A DNA stretch of 64,000 bases from Flavobacterium jumunjinense. GTDB lineage: Bacteria > Bacteroidota > Bacteroidia > Flavobacteriales > Flavobacteriaceae. Shown one piece after another: positions 54,876 through 64,000 of the stretch. Location: contig NZ_CP091285.1 in NCBI RefSeq assembly GCF_021650975.2, forward strand, positions 62,001 to 126,000, written 5' to 3'. Below the pieces are notes generated by a model that saw only the letters and a program-made list of their open reading frames with translations, was not told the DNA's origin and did not search any database. How positions within the stretch are numbered: the stretch's first letter is position 1; each line of letters begins with the position of its first letter. Made by a program: the position numbers and the translations under genes.

Positions 54876-55802
54876 ATGACACGAAGACTATTCCTATTCA
54901 GTTTTATATTTTCAGTTTTAATCAGTTTCAGTCAAGAAAAAATAAAACCTACTACTGCTTATAATTTTTTAAGCGCTTATCAAAACGTTAGAGACATTGC
55001 TATATCTAAAGATGAAAAAGAAATTTATTTCACAATTCAAAGTTCAGACGAACAAGTTTCTAAAATAGCCTACGTAACTAAAGAAAAAAACAAATGGAGC
55101 AACGTTAAATTAGCATCATTTTCAAGTGCGCATCGCGATATTGAGCCTTTTTTATCATCCGATGGGTTACGCTTATATTATGCCTCAAACCAACCATTAA
55201 ATGATTCCATTTCTGAAAGTAAAGATTATGACATTTGGTATGCTGAACGAAAAAACAAAAAATCAGATTGGTCAAAACCAATACGATTAGGAAACAACGT
55301 CAATTCGGACAAAGATGAGTTTTATCCATCTATTGCAGACAATGGAAATTTATATTTCACTTCTGAAAACAATCAATCCTTAGGGAAAGATGATATTTTC
55401 GTTTGCAAATGGAATAATAACAGTTATTCGAAACCCGAAAACTTAGGGGTAACTATTAATAGTGATGGTTATGAATTCAATGCTTTTATTGCTCCAAATG
55501 AGACTTTTTTAATCTATACTTGTTACAAACGAGAAGATGGTTTTGGAAGTGGAGATATGTATATTAGCTATCGAAATGAAAATAATGAATGGGAAAAAGC
55601 TAAGAATTTAGGTAATGAAATAAACTCATCCATGATGGATTATTGTCCTTTCTACGATTCTAAAAACAAAATACTTTATTTTACTAGTAAAAGAAATACT
55701 GTTACAAATAAACAATTCAACTCTTTTGATGAATTTCAAAAAGAGATAAACAAGAATGAAAATGGATTTAGTAGAATTTATAAATACAACATTTCGCTAT
55801 AA
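54876..55802 (+). CDS. Secreted PD40/WD40-like beta-propeller protein (308 aa)
   Basis: A signal peptide (RRLFLFSFIFSVLISFSQ) is followed by PD40 repeats (DEFYPSIADNGNLYFTS, SSDGLRLYYAS, GYEFNAFIAPNETFLIYT, YCPFYDSKNKILYFTSKR) as in TolB-like propellers. No OmpA tail is attached. Starts 6 bp after the esterase, hence probably the same operon. Confidence 0.82.
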   Translation: MTRRLFLFSFIFSVLISFSQEKIKPTTAYNFLSAYQNVRDIAISKDEKEIYFTIQSSDEQVSKIAYVTKEKNKWSNVKLASFSSAHRDIEPFLSSDGLRLYYASNQPLNDSISESKDYDIWYAERKNKKSDWSKPIRLGNNVNSDKDEFYPSIADNGNLYFTSENNQSLGKDDIFVCKWNNNSYSKPENLGVTINSDGYEFNAFIAPNETFLIYTCYKREDGFGSGDMYISYRNENNEWEKAKNLGNEINSSMMDYCPFYDSKNKILYFTSKRNTVTNKQFNSFDEFQKEINKNENGFSRIYKYNISL

Positions 55803-55803
55803 A

Positions 55804-56349
55804 ATGAATTTACAACCAACTTTAACAAACCATTTAATCACACTAAGACCTTTAGTCGAAACTGATTTTGATGCTCTTTACAATGTTGCTTCTGATAAAC
55901 TTATTTGGGAACAACATCCAAATAATGATCGTTATCAGAAATCTGTTTTCAAAGAATTCTTCGCAATTGCATTAGCATCTAAAGGAGCTTTTGTAATTAT
56001 AGATAATAAAAGTAATTCTATAATTGGTTCTTCTCGATATTATGAATATGATTCCGAAAAAAAACAGCTTGTTATTGGATATACTTTTATTGCTAGATCT
56101 TATTGGGGAACAAACTACAATCGAGCATTAAAAGAATTGATGATGAATTATGCTTTTCAATTTGTTGACGTTATCCATTTTCATGTTGGAAAAACAAATT
56201 TCAGATCGCTAAAAGCAATGGAAAAATTAGGAGGCGAAATTATTGGACATGTTGTTTCTACTACAGGAGTTGTTGGAAATCCTATATATGAAATTAAAAA
56301 AGAAAAGAAATTTAATCTCCAAAATAGTTATTTCACAGCTAAAACATAA
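55804..56349 (+). CDS. GNAT family N-acetyltransferase (181 aa)
   Basis: RimJ-type acetyltransferase with HLITLRPLVETDFDALY, IIGSSRYYEYD, YTFIARSYWGTNYNRALKELMM (acetyl-CoA region) and VGKTNFRSLKAMEKLGGE (motif B). Start 55804 places it 1 bp after the previous stop, indicating coupling. The substrate is unknown. Confidence 0.85.
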   Translation: MNLQPTLTNHLITLRPLVETDFDALYNVASDKLIWEQHPNNDRYQKSVFKEFFAIALASKGAFVIIDNKSNSIIGSSRYYEYDSEKKQLVIGYTFIARSYWGTNYNRALKELMMNYAFQFVDVIHFHVGKTNFRSLKAMEKLGGEIIGHVVSTTGVVGNPIYEIKKEKKFNLQNSYFTAKT

Positions 56350-56430
56350 AATATGTTAAAAAAATTAACTTTTTCACTAAACCTTTTTAGTTTTTCTGCA
56401 TCTAATAGATATGAACTAAAAATTTTTAAT

Positions 56431-57264
56431 ATGAAAAATTTAAATCGTTTTTTTATTTTAGGCTTAGCTGTTTCAAGTTTCTTTTTCCTTTCATGTGAGA
56501 AAGAAACAGTAGAAGAAGTCGCTGTTGATCAAGATTTATTAAGTGCAAATGCACAAATTGACTTTTCAAACGAATTAGACTTTAGTACAGGATTAGATGT
56601 TAGTGCAGAAAATAACAGTTACTCTAGTAAGACAGGTTCTACTGAAAAATACTTTCCGCAATGTGCAACTGTAACTGTAGATGATGCAACTCCTGGAGTT
56701 TTTCCTAAAGTTTTTACAGTAGATTTTGGAGCTGGATGTTTAAGTAACGGAATTAATCGTTCTGGTATTATAACAATTACATTGACTAATTATTTAGCTA
56801 ATTCTGGTTGCGTAATGACAATTGAGCGTTCTAATTATTATGTAAATGGAAGAAAAATTGAAGGAACAGTTGTTTATGAGAACATTACTTCGAATCCTCA
56901 AGTTCCAAAATGGACAAGAACAGTTAGTAATGGACAATTAACAACTTTAACTGGTGCAATTTTTACATTTTCTGGAACAAGAACTGTTCAACAAACTGCT
57001 GGTGTTAACACATTAACTTTAGGAGACAATATTTATGAAGTACTTTCTGGAAACCATACAGTAAACAGACCAAATGGAACTTCATTAACAGTTACTATTG
57101 TTACACCGTTAATTAAAAAATATGCTTGTAACTACATTTCACAAGGACAATTGAACTTACAAGGTACATTTTTAGATGGAATTTTAGATTATGGTGATAC
57201 TACTTGCGATAATCAAGCAACATATACACATTCGAATGGTGCTATATACAATGTTTCCCTTTAA
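56431..57264 (+). CDS. Conserved flavobacterial lipoprotein, beta-rich (277 aa)
   Basis: Start 56431 gives a signal peptide with lipobox FFLSC (Cys about 23). An acidic linker with SANAQIDFSNELDFSTGLDVS leads to a domain containing CATVTVDDATPGVFPKVFTVDFGAGC and repeated Thr/Asn strands (GIITITLTNYLANSGCV; LTTLTGAIFTFSGTR; CNYISQGQLNLQ). Six Cys in the mature part may pair. No function known. A terminator at 57289 ends the unit. Confidence 0.72.
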   Translation: MKNLNRFFILGLAVSSFFFLSCEKETVEEVAVDQDLLSANAQIDFSNELDFSTGLDVSAENNSYSSKTGSTEKYFPQCATVTVDDATPGVFPKVFTVDFGAGCLSNGINRSGIITITLTNYLANSGCVMTIERSNYYVNGRKIEGTVVYENITSNPQVPKWTRTVSNGQLTTLTGAIFTFSGTRTVQQTAGVNTLTLGDNIYEVLSGNHTVNRPNGTSLTVTIVTPLIKKYACNYISQGQLNLQGTFLDGILDYGDTTCDNQATYTHSNGAIYNVSL

Positions 57265-57288
57265 AAAAATAGAAGTTACTGATTAAAC

Positions 57289-57324
57289 AAAACATCCTTT
57301 TATTCACATAAAAAGGATGTTTTT
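57289..57324 (+). terminator. Terminator
   Basis: Stem AAACATCCTTTT/AAAAGGATGTTT around ATTCACATA followed by TTTT, after the lipoprotein gene ending at 57264. Confidence 0.9.
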
Positions 57325-57401
57325 CTATTTATTACGTTTCTTTTATAAACTCATAAAACGTAAGAAACAAAAAGTTCGTAAATTTGAAAACAAAAAAGTT
57401 T

Positions 57402-57791
57402 ATGAATCTTTCTATAGAAACTCCTGCACTACTCTTTTCTGCTACTTCCTTAATTTTACTTGCCTATACAAATCGTTTTTTAACTATTGCTCAAATTATT
57501 AGAAGCTTAAAGAAAACGTATGAAGAAGAAGAAAATAAAACTATCCTATTAGAAATAAAAAATTTAAACCTTAGACTAACACTTATTCGATACATGCAAT
57601 TGTTCGGAGTAATGTGTCTATTTCTCTCTGTTTTTGCAATGCTTCTACTCTTCATCGGTTATACCTCAATAGGAATATACCTTTTTGGGTTATCGTTACT
57701 TTGTTTACTAATCTCTTTAGGTCTGTCTTTTTGGGAAATTAGTATTTCGGTTAAAGCATTACGATTGCATTTGAGTGACTTAAAAGATTAG
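57402..57791 (+). CDS. DUF2721 family membrane protein (129 aa)
   Basis: Begins MNLSIETPALLFSATSLILLAYTNRFLTIAQIIRSL (split), the hallmark of DUF2721, followed by a charged coiled segment (KKTYEEEENKTILLEIKNLNLRL) and two more membrane helices. Function unknown. Convergent with the hybrid kinase, 2 bp between stops. Confidence 0.85.
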   Translation: MNLSIETPALLFSATSLILLAYTNRFLTIAQIIRSLKKTYEEEENKTILLEIKNLNLRLTLIRYMQLFGVMCLFLSVFAMLLLFIGYTSIGIYLFGLSLLCLLISLGLSFWEISISVKALRLHLSDLKD

Positions 57792-57793
57792 CT

Positions 57794-60013
57794 TCAGAGC
57801 GCAACAGCTTGTAAAGCTTGTTTCAATTTTTCAATTTCAAAAGGTTTCCATAAAAATCCACTAAAACAACTCACTTCATAATTGTCAGCAGTTAGCATTG
57901 TATCGGCAGTTAAAGCTAATATTGGTGTTTCGTTGTTTAAGTTTTTTGTCGTTTTTATAAGTCGCGTTACTTCAAAGCCATTCATTTCTGGCATATGAAT
58001 ATCCATTAAAATGAAATCAAATAATTGTTCTCCAACAACTTTAAGCGCTTGTTTTCCATTAACTACATGTTCAGAAACCATATTCCATTTTGAAAGAATC
58101 TTTGTTAACAAGGCTGCATTTATCAATGTATCTTCAACTATTAGGACTTTTTTTCCACTTAAATCTATTTCTTTTCCTGTTTCTTTCAACACAAGATTAC
58201 TTGCTAATACTCGATTCATTTTTAGTGTAAAATAGAAAGTAGAACCTTTACCAATTGCACTTTTTATCTTAATCTTACTTTCGTGTAGTTCCACAATTTT
58301 TTTCACAATAGCTAAACCAAGTCCTGTTCCTCCTTGACTTCTTGTTAAAATTGGCTTAATTTGAGAAAAGCTTTCAAATATTTCGTTTTTGTCTTTTTTA
58401 GAGATTCCTTCCCCTGTGTCTTTAACTTCAAATAAAATCTTATCGTAATTACTTTTAATCTTTAACAATATCACAGAAACTTCAACCGATCCTCTTTCTG
58501 TAAATTTTATAGCATTACTAATAAGGTTATTTAAAATTTGAGTAATTTTAGTTTCATCTAATAAATACGGATATTTCCCTTTAACATCAAAATTTAATTT
58601 CAATTTTAAACCTTTATCTTGTGCTTGTTTTTCGTAAACATTCACCACTTTTTGAACCAATTCTGAAAGATTTACTGGTGACTTTTCTAATTTAGATTTC
58701 TGTGAATCTAGCTTTGTAAAATCTAAGACATCGTTTACAATTTTAATAAGGTTAGATGAAGCAAACTGAAGACTTTCTAATAACTTTCCACCTTCTTTCG
58801 TTATTTCATCTTCAAGCAAAGCAACTATAGATGTAATAGCGTTTAGAGGAGTTCTAATTTCGTGACTCATTATTGAAAGAAACTCTTGTCGCATTCTTAC
58901 TGCATTAATCTCATCTAAATTATTCTTTTCTAAAATTAATTGCTTTTCTTTATTAAGTTTCGATTCATTTTTAAGTACTTCCATCCTAGAAATCATCTCA
59001 TAATTCTCAATAACTTTTAAAGTTTGAGCATTAATTACAGCTTCTTTTTCTTTTTGATAGCGTTCTAAAAACTCTAGAGCTAAATTGAATTCTCCTAGTG
59101 CTTTGTAAATTAAATAGGTTAGTTTATTCAGTTTTATTGTAGACATTGCTAACTTCAAATTATCAGCAATTTCCAAACCTAACAATGCATATTCTAAAGC
59201 AAGATTTAGTTTTTTCATTTCAAAATACATTTCACCTAGCTTAGTATAGGTCATGGCCAGACCTGTAGTTTCTCCCATTTCCTTATGAATATCTAAAGCT
59301 TTAAAATAATACGCTTCAGCTTTGTCAAACACTCCTAAATAAAAAAAGACTTTAGCTTTTCCATATAAAGCATAGGCCATCCCTCTAATATCGTCTGTTT
59401 TTTCTTTTAAGCTTATCGATTTATTTATAAAGTCCATGGCAAATTTCAACTTTCCGTTCTTTGCCAAAATGCCCGATATATTGTTATAGACATTCGATTC
59501 CAGATTGAGGTCTTTTACTCTTTTAGCATTTCTTACTGCATTTTTATAAGATTTCAATGCATTATTTTGATCGCCAATATAGCCATAAATTGTACCTAAC
59601 GATTTTTCTGTTCTAGATTGATTATAAAAATCGTCGTGCTTTTGATAAATTTTTAAAGCATCTATAAAGGCAACTAAACCGAGATGGTATAAGTTGGTTT
59701 TATAATAAACACCTGCTAAACTATATTTAGCATCTGCAATACCTTTTTCATCATTAAGGTCTGTAAAAATCTGCAACGCTTCCTTAGAAAAAAAAGTAGC
59801 TTTTTCCATTTCTCCAACAACCATATAATACAAAGCCAATTGACTGTAACTCTTAGCTTCTAGTGATTTATTGTTAATAGCAATACTACTCCCCAAAGCT
59901 TCATTGGTTAAAATTATGCTTTTAGAAAGGTTGTTAATTCTAATACGATGGGCTTCTTCTAGCAATAAAAGAATCTCTTTTTCTTTTTTGCTACCATTGG
60001 TTAGGTTTAACAT
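57794..60013 (-). CDS. TPR-containing hybrid histidine kinase/response regulator (739 aa)
   Basis: Six or more TPR repeats fill residues 10-325 (for example LALYYMVVGEMEKATFFSKEAL). A coiled linker, HisKA with FLSIMSHEIRTPLNAI (His384), HATPase_c (LNNLISNAIKFTERG, DTGEGISKKD, GGTGLGLAIVKKI) and a receiver domain with FILMDIHMPEMNGFE (phospho-acceptor Asp671) follow. No membrane helix, so a cytosolic sensor using TPR repeats for input. No output protein is encoded nearby. Confidence 0.93.
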   Translation of the reverse strand: MLNLTNGSKKEKEILLLLEEAHRIRINNLSKSIILTNEALGSSIAINNKSLEAKSYSQLALYYMVVGEMEKATFFSKEALQIFTDLNDEKGIADAKYSLAGVYYKTNLYHLGLVAFIDALKIYQKHDDFYNQSRTEKSLGTIYGYIGDQNNALKSYKNAVRNAKRVKDLNLESNVYNNISGILAKNGKLKFAMDFINKSISLKEKTDDIRGMAYALYGKAKVFFYLGVFDKAEAYYFKALDIHKEMGETTGLAMTYTKLGEMYFEMKKLNLALEYALLGLEIADNLKLAMSTIKLNKLTYLIYKALGEFNLALEFLERYQKEKEAVINAQTLKVIENYEMISRMEVLKNESKLNKEKQLILEKNNLDEINAVRMRQEFLSIMSHEIRTPLNAITSIVALLEDEITKEGGKLLESLQFASSNLIKIVNDVLDFTKLDSQKSKLEKSPVNLSELVQKVVNVYEKQAQDKGLKLKLNFDVKGKYPYLLDETKITQILNNLISNAIKFTERGSVEVSVILLKIKSNYDKILFEVKDTGEGISKKDKNEIFESFSQIKPILTRSQGGTGLGLAIVKKIVELHESKIKIKSAIGKGSTFYFTLKMNRVLASNLVLKETGKEIDLSGKKVLIVEDTLINAALLTKILSKWNMVSEHVVNGKQALKVVGEQLFDFILMDIHMPEMNGFEVTRLIKTTKNLNNETPILALTADTMLTADNYEVSCFSGFLWKPFEIEKLKQALQAVAL

Positions 60014-60214
60014 TTATGTAAATTTGGGACAATAAATATATAAAAAAAATAATAAAAACATATTTTAAATGCATATATCTATGAATTAGACACAAAATAA
60101 CACTATTATTTTAAACCTTTTTAACTTTAAACTGTCTTATTGTTAAATACTCACAATTAATTAAAAGATAGTTTATTTGAATTACGTCTTTTACAAAAGT
60201 CAAAAATATTTAAT

Positions 60215-60964
60215 ATGAAGAAGGGTTTATCAATTTTAATTGTTATTCTAGGAATATCATTAAACTACGGACAAGAAAATTCTGGAGACAACTTTAGTTT
60301 GGAAGGTGCTCTAGAAATGTTTAAAAAAGCAAATTCTTTAGAAGAGTTTGAAAAATTCATTAATACCGAAGAAAACAACATCAACAATTTAGATTTAAAT
60401 GACGATGGTGAAATTGATTATATAACAGTCGAATCTTTAAAAGAAGAGAATACCCATGTGATTATTTTATCTACTTATTTAGATGAAGAAACAATTCAAG
60501 ATATTGCAACAATAGGAATTGAACGAACCGATAAAGAATTTGCTGTTCTTCAAATTGAAGGAAATGAAGATTTATATAGTCTAAACACAATCATTGAACC
60601 GTTTGATATTGAAGTAGAGTCTTACACTTCGAAAAGAGGTCCAAGCTCTTATGAAGTTTTACCTGTTAAAGTAATTGTTAATGTATGGTTTTGGCCTTGC
60701 GTTAAATTTGTATATCATCCTAAATATGTTGTTTGGAAATCGCCATATAGATGGAAAAAACACCCGAACTATTGAAAACCATGGAAAACTTACAAACATA
60801 TTAACTTTAAAAGTAAATGTGTGAGACATAATACACATTATCACAAAACAAAAACACATCGTATTGTTACTGCTAAGAAAGTTTATAAATCAAGAAAAAA
60901 AGCAACTATTATTCAAAAAAACAAAGCTAAAAAAACTAAAACAATTAGAAATAGAAAGCGTTAA
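60215..60964 (+). pseudogene. Secreted acidic/basic protein with in-frame TGA replacing a Trp (186 aa, or 249 if read through)
   Basis: A signal peptide (MKKGLSILIVILGISLNYG) is followed by LDLNDDGEIDYITVESL (acidic, calcium-site like), then VKVIVNVWFWPCVKFVYHPKYVVWKSPYRW. The frame stops at TGA 60773-60775, where related proteins continue with Trp. Beyond it the same frame reads KPWKTYKHINFKSK and a 50-residue His/Lys-rich tail to TAA 60962. Related flavobacterial proteins, from memory, have such a basic tail. Real truncation or base error. Confidence 0.65.
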
Positions 60965-60988
60965 CAGCTTCATTTTCAAGCTTTCTTT

Positions 60989-61020
60989 AAAAGTCTTAAT
61001 ATTACCATTAAGACTTTTTT
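60989..61020. terminator. Bidirectional terminator
   Basis: Stem AAAGTCTTAAT/ATTAAGACTTT around ATTACC with T/A runs, between the convergent 60.2-kb gene and the YkuD_2 gene. Confidence 0.9.
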
Positions 61021-61636
61021 ATTCAATAATCCAAAGCAAAACTGGCTTTGTGCTTTTTTGTAATTCACTATCAATTTCTTTCATAAACTCATTAGATACA
61101 GCTGGACAACCCCAGCTTAAAGGACTATATCTCGGATATACTTCTTCATCTTTTACCGCGTCCCAAGAATGAAGTACTACTACTCTTTTTACTGCTGTAT
61201 TATTGGTTTTTTCTAAACCATGAATCCAATATTTAACATTAATTCCCCATGAACTATAGTCTCTTTTACCAATTTTATATTTCCCTTTCATGGAGCAATG
61301 ACTTTCATTCTTTGTACTAAATTTTGCTTTTTCCCATTTTTCTGGATTTTCTTCAAACTGATCGCAACTTCCATGAGTAACTAATTTCTGTTTTTTAATT
61401 TCGTTGTTCTTAAAATCATAAACAAAAAATCTATTTTTACCGGAATGAATACTAAAATCTAAGAGATAATAAAAATCTTGATTAAATCCGTTTTGCTTAG
61501 CATATTCTAACGCTTCTTTGTGAAAACTCGAATATTCTTTTTTCGTTTCAACAATCGAATTCTTGATTTTCTCCTCCTTCACTTTATTATTACAACACAG
61601 AAACGCTATAAAACAGATGAACAGTACATTTTTCAT
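61019..61636 (-). CDS. YkuD_2 family (L,D-transpeptidase-like) lipoprotein (205 aa)
   Basis: Lipobox region FLCC (Cys about 14-15), then the YkuD_2 pattern: VYDFKNNEIKKQKLVTHGS, FSTKNESHCSMKGKYKIGKR, YWIHGLEKTNN, RVVVLHSWDA and SPLSWGCPAVSNEFM with the catalytic Cys177. L,D-transpeptidases cross-link peptidoglycan, but YkuD_2 activity is not experimentally fixed. Monocistronic. Confidence 0.88.
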   Translation of the reverse strand: MKNVLFICFIAFLCCNNKVKEEKIKNSIVETKKEYSSFHKEALEYAKQNGFNQDFYYLLDFSIHSGKNRFFVYDFKNNEIKKQKLVTHGSCDQFEENPEKWEKAKFSTKNESHCSMKGKYKIGKRDYSSWGINVKYWIHGLEKTNNTAVKRVVVLHSWDAVKDEEVYPRYSPLSWGCPAVSNEFMKEIDSELQKSTKPVLLWIIE

Positions 61637-61725
61637 TCTTTAATTTTTGTTTGAATGGTAATTATAAAACTTTTTTCAAACCTTTTGTGTTAAAAAATAT
61701 CTAAAAAACAGAAAATATTTCAACT

Positions 61726-62073
61726 ATGAATAATAACACTCTTTGGTCTATCGTTTTGGCGCTTTGTAATGATTTAAAACAAGCTTCACTTTTACCTTAT
61801 GTTACTATTGTAGTATTTTCAGAATTTGGAAGAAGAGTAAAAGACAATGGAAAAGGAACCGATTATGGAACCGCTGCACCAATGTTTATTATTGGAGGAA
61901 ATACTAAAGGAAGCATTTTAGGTTCTAATCCAAATCTAACAGACTTAGATAATGATGATTTAAAATTTGAGATTGACTTTAGGAGTGTTTATGCTTCCAT
62001 TTTACAAGAACATTTAGCCTTTAATCCAACACAAATTGGCATTAAAAATCCAATTTTAAACGGATTATTTTAA
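61726..62073 (+). pseudogene. C-terminal fragment of a DUF1501 family protein (115 aa)
   Basis: Contains VVFSEFGRRVKDNGKGTDYGTAAPMFIIGG and LKFEIDFRSVYASILQEHLAF (both split here), the conserved end of DUF1501 sulfatase-like proteins that are normally about 400-500 aa with a Tat signal. Here only the last quarter is present with an ATG of its own, and no upstream part is found in the 90 bp before it. Most likely a deletion remnant; expression is doubtful. Confidence 0.75.
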
Positions 62074-62136
62074 AAATTTTAACCTAGAAACCAATTCCTT
62101 TACCTTATATTTGCGCCCCTTAAAAAAATATGAGAG

Positions 62137-63039
62137 ATGTCAAAGAATGAATTAATTAAAGGTGTTTTTTTAGTTGGCTTAGGTGCAACTAGTTATGGAA
62201 TGCTTGCAACCGTAGTAAAATTAGCCTATAAAAGCCAAGAACAATATACAACAGCTGAAGTTACTACATCACAATTTGTGTATGGAATCTTAGGTATGTT
62301 ATTGATCAATTTATATCAAAAATATAAAAACAAAAATCAGGTGGTTAAAGCAAGTTCTAAAAACATTTTTCATTTAATGTTAGCAGGAACTTCATTAGGA
62401 ATGACTAGTGTTTTTTATTATTTATGTGTTAAATATATCGATGTTTCTATTGCAATTGTTTTACTAATGCAAACGGTTTGGATAGGTGTTTTAGTAGAAT
62501 GGTTTTTAGACAAGAAAGCTCCTTCTAAACAAAAATCGTTAGCTGTTTTGATTGTTCTTATTGGAACTCTTTTGGCTACAAACTTACTTTTTAGCGAAGT
62601 AGAGCTTAACTGGATTGGTCTTTTTTGGGGAATGTTAGCTGCAATTTCTTTTACAACAACTATGTTTACAGCTAATAAAATAGCACTTGGAGTTTCTTCT
62701 GCACAACGTAGTTTGTATATGCTATTAGGTGGTGGAATCATTGTCTTATTTTTTAGCCTTTATACACAAACAGAAGCTTTCAATTTTTCTATTTTTGGGC
62801 AGTTTGGTGTTTTCTTAGCTCTTTTTGGAACTATAATTCCGCCTATTTTAATGAATGCTGGTTTTCCAAAAACAGGACTTGGACTTGGAAGTATCGTTTC
62901 TTCTTTAGAGTTACCTGTTTCTGTTTTAATGGCTTATTTTCTTTTAAATGAAACAGTAGTTTTCTCACAATGGTTTGGAATAGTATTAATTATTACTGCT
63001 ATTGTTATTATGAATATTAATTTTAAACGAAAAAAATAG
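62137..63039 (+). CDS. EamA family (DMT superfamily) permease (300 aa)
   Basis: Ten hydrophobic helices in two EamA repeats (LIKGVFLVGLGATSYGMLATVVKLAY; GLFWGMLAAISFTTTMFTANKIAL; split here). TSVFYYLCVKYIDVSIAIVLLMQTVWIGVLVEW and the C-terminal VLMAYFLLNETVVFSQWFGIVLI are typical of RhaT/EamA metabolite exporters. Substrate unknown. Single gene. Confidence 0.9.
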   Translation: MSKNELIKGVFLVGLGATSYGMLATVVKLAYKSQEQYTTAEVTTSQFVYGILGMLLINLYQKYKNKNQVVKASSKNIFHLMLAGTSLGMTSVFYYLCVKYIDVSIAIVLLMQTVWIGVLVEWFLDKKAPSKQKSLAVLIVLIGTLLATNLLFSEVELNWIGLFWGMLAAISFTTTMFTANKIALGVSSAQRSLYMLLGGGIIVLFFSLYTQTEAFNFSIFGQFGVFLALFGTIIPPILMNAGFPKTGLGLGSIVSSLELPVSVLMAYFLLNETVVFSQWFGIVLIITAIVIMNINFKRKK

Positions 63040-63186
63040 ACACTTAATCGATATTCTGCAAGTATTTTTTTTCAAAATTTATTTTAAAATCTTCATTTTT
63101 CCTACTTTTAAAGTAATCTTTTCTATATAAACGTTTTGTTTTATACAGTAAAGAGAATAAACAATTAAGAACTAAAATTTTAAATC

Positions 63187-63888
63187 ATGAAAAAACTATT
63201 TGCAGAATTTTTTGGAACATTTTGGCTAGTATTTGGAGGTTGTGGTAGTGCTCTTTTGGCAGCAGGAATTCCTGAACTTGGAATTGGATTCACAGGAGTT
63301 TCTCTCGCGTTTGGTTTAACTGTACTTACAATGGCCTATGCTGTAGGGCACATTTCAGGAGGACATTTTAACCCCGCTGTCTCTATAGGCTTATGGATAG
63401 GTGGTCGCTTCCCTGCAAAAGAACTTGCTCCTTATATTGTTTCACAATGCGTTGGTGCAGTAGTAGCCGCTGGAACACTATATCTAATTCTATCAGGAAA
63501 ATCAGGATTTGAAATAGACCCTACTCAAGCTGGTGCTTTTGCTTCTAATGGATATGACTCTTTTTCCCCTCAAGGTTTCTCCATAACTTCTGCTTTTGTT
63601 GCAGAATATGTACTGACATTATTTTTCCTAATTATAATACTAGGAGCTACAGATAAATTAGCTAATGGAAAATTTGCAGGCTTAGCCATTGGTTTAGCAT
63701 TAACATTAATACATTTAATAAGTATTCCAATTACTAATACATCTGTAAATCCTGCACGTTCTTTATCGCAAGCTATTTTTGTTGGTGGAGAGCCCTTAGC
63801 ACAAGTATGGTTGTTTTGGGTTGCTCCAATTTTAGGTGCAATTACAGGCGGACTTATTTATAAAAATTTTCTAGGAGATAATAAATAA
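63187..63888 (+). CDS. aqpZ: Aquaporin Z (233 aa)
   Basis: MIP-family water channel. Six membrane helices with the two NPA boxes: [12 protein letters not shown] near residue 63 and [14 protein letters not shown] near residue 185, the latter with the selectivity-filter Arg. N-terminal [21 protein letters not shown] is typical. Length and spacing agree with E. coli AqpZ. Followed by a terminator. Confidence 0.96.
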   Translation: MKKLFAEFFGTFWLVFGGCGSALLAAGIPELGIGFTGVSLAFGLTVLTMAYAVGHISGGHFNPAVSIGLWIGGRFPAKELAPYIVSQCVGAVVAAGTLYLILSGKSGFEIDPTQAGAFASNGYDSFSPQGFSITSAFVAEYVLTLFFLIIILGATDKLANGKFAGLAIGLALTLIHLISIPITNTSVNPARSLSQAIFVGGEPLAQVWLFWVAPILGAITGGLIYKNFLGDNK

Positions 63889-63910
63889 CATCTATATTTT
63901 CATATATTTG

Positions 63911-63940
63911 AAGAGCAATGCACTTAATGTATTGCTCTTT
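63911..63940 (+). terminator. Terminator of aqpZ
   Basis: Stem AAGAGCAAT/ATTGCTCTT around GCACTTAATGT followed by TTT, 23 bp after the aqpZ stop. Confidence 0.85.
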
Positions 63941-63954
63941 CATGTTTATACAAT

Positions 63955-64000
63955 ATGCTAGACTTATTTCCAAACGAAAAAATCACACTTAAGCTACCCG
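63955..64000 (+). CDS. Partial CDS at window end, possibly AlkB-like dioxygenase
   Basis: ATG at 63955 opens MLDLFPNEKITLKLP and runs off the window. This start resembles the N-terminus of flavobacterial AlkB homologs, as I remember them. Fifteen residues cannot establish the family. Confidence 0.35.
   Translation, partial: MLDLFPNEKITLKLP

Noticed and set aside
1..64000. tRNA or rRNA genes
   Set aside because: No convincing T-loop/anticodon arrangement or rRNA core sequence was noticed by eye; a covariance search was not possible.

Overview
The window is low-GC (roughly one third G+C) chromosomal DNA from a Bacteroidota bacterium, most likely a Flavobacterium-like member of the Flavobacteriaceae. 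Evidence: TAnnTTTG-type promoters with few Shine-Dalgarno sites, many short lipoproteins with an SC lipobox, carboxypeptidase-regulatory/plug/barrel TonB receptors, DUF1877/DUF1569/DUF6132/DUF6090/DUF4348/DUF1501 family members, and a Bacteroidota-type tyrosine integrase. I found no rRNA, tRNA or CRISPR array.

Region 0-13.6 kb: small hypothetical genes on the minus strand, a PAS histidine kinase, a GapN-like aldehyde dehydrogenase and an orphan Imm51-like protein. A respiratory block follows: cytochrome c-DUF3365, DUF6132, a small Cys/Lys-rich secreted protein, then cydAB. Both transcription units of this block carry the same palindromic operator, GTAACnnnnGTTAC, suggesting one Crp/Fnr-type regulator.

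Region 13.7-24.4 kb is the accessory region and the most interesting part. Going leftward from a decayed tyrosine recombinase (21883-22921) are five minus-strand units of one or two genes each: a small membrane-anchored protein; a DUF6090 protein; a VOC protein with a DUF7000-like partner; a nonsense-interrupted membrane protein; and a protein with a ZipA C-terminal (FtsZ-binding) domain. Each unit is bounded by its own matched inverted repeat, GTT(n)...(n)AAC. Neighbouring units are separated by 120-150 bp imperfect hairpins. This is the geometry of integron gene cassettes with attC sites, but the integrase lacks the IntI-specific insertion and lies in the same orientation as the array. Two IS1182-like elements have inserted into one of these sites. 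Upstream of the integrase are a conserved 244-aa hypothetical gene, six 11-bp tandem repeats and a MITE-like repeat with a second copy near position 766.

Region 24.4-47.5 kb is mostly ordinary chromosome: an MBOAT/SGNH O-acetylation cluster, argS, two TonB-receptor or peptidase genes, fabH, an ABC ATPase, an OmpA lipoprotein, htpG, a tandem pair of astacin-like metalloprotease lipoproteins showing gene conversion, a frameshifted POT transporter and an APC permease.

Region 47.5-64 kb: a 21-bp-period noncoding array, several lipoproteins, a PLP enzyme, a TonB receptor divergent from a Fes-like esterase, a TPR hybrid histidine kinase, a YkuD_2 protein, a DUF1501 remnant, an EamA permease, aqpZ and the start of a probable alkB.

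Several genes carry a +1 slip in a poly-T tract (integrase, POT transporter, a secreted protein) or a nonsense codon replacing Trp (integrase, the 60.2-kb gene). These are either real decay or phase variation, or base-calling errors; the sequence alone cannot decide.
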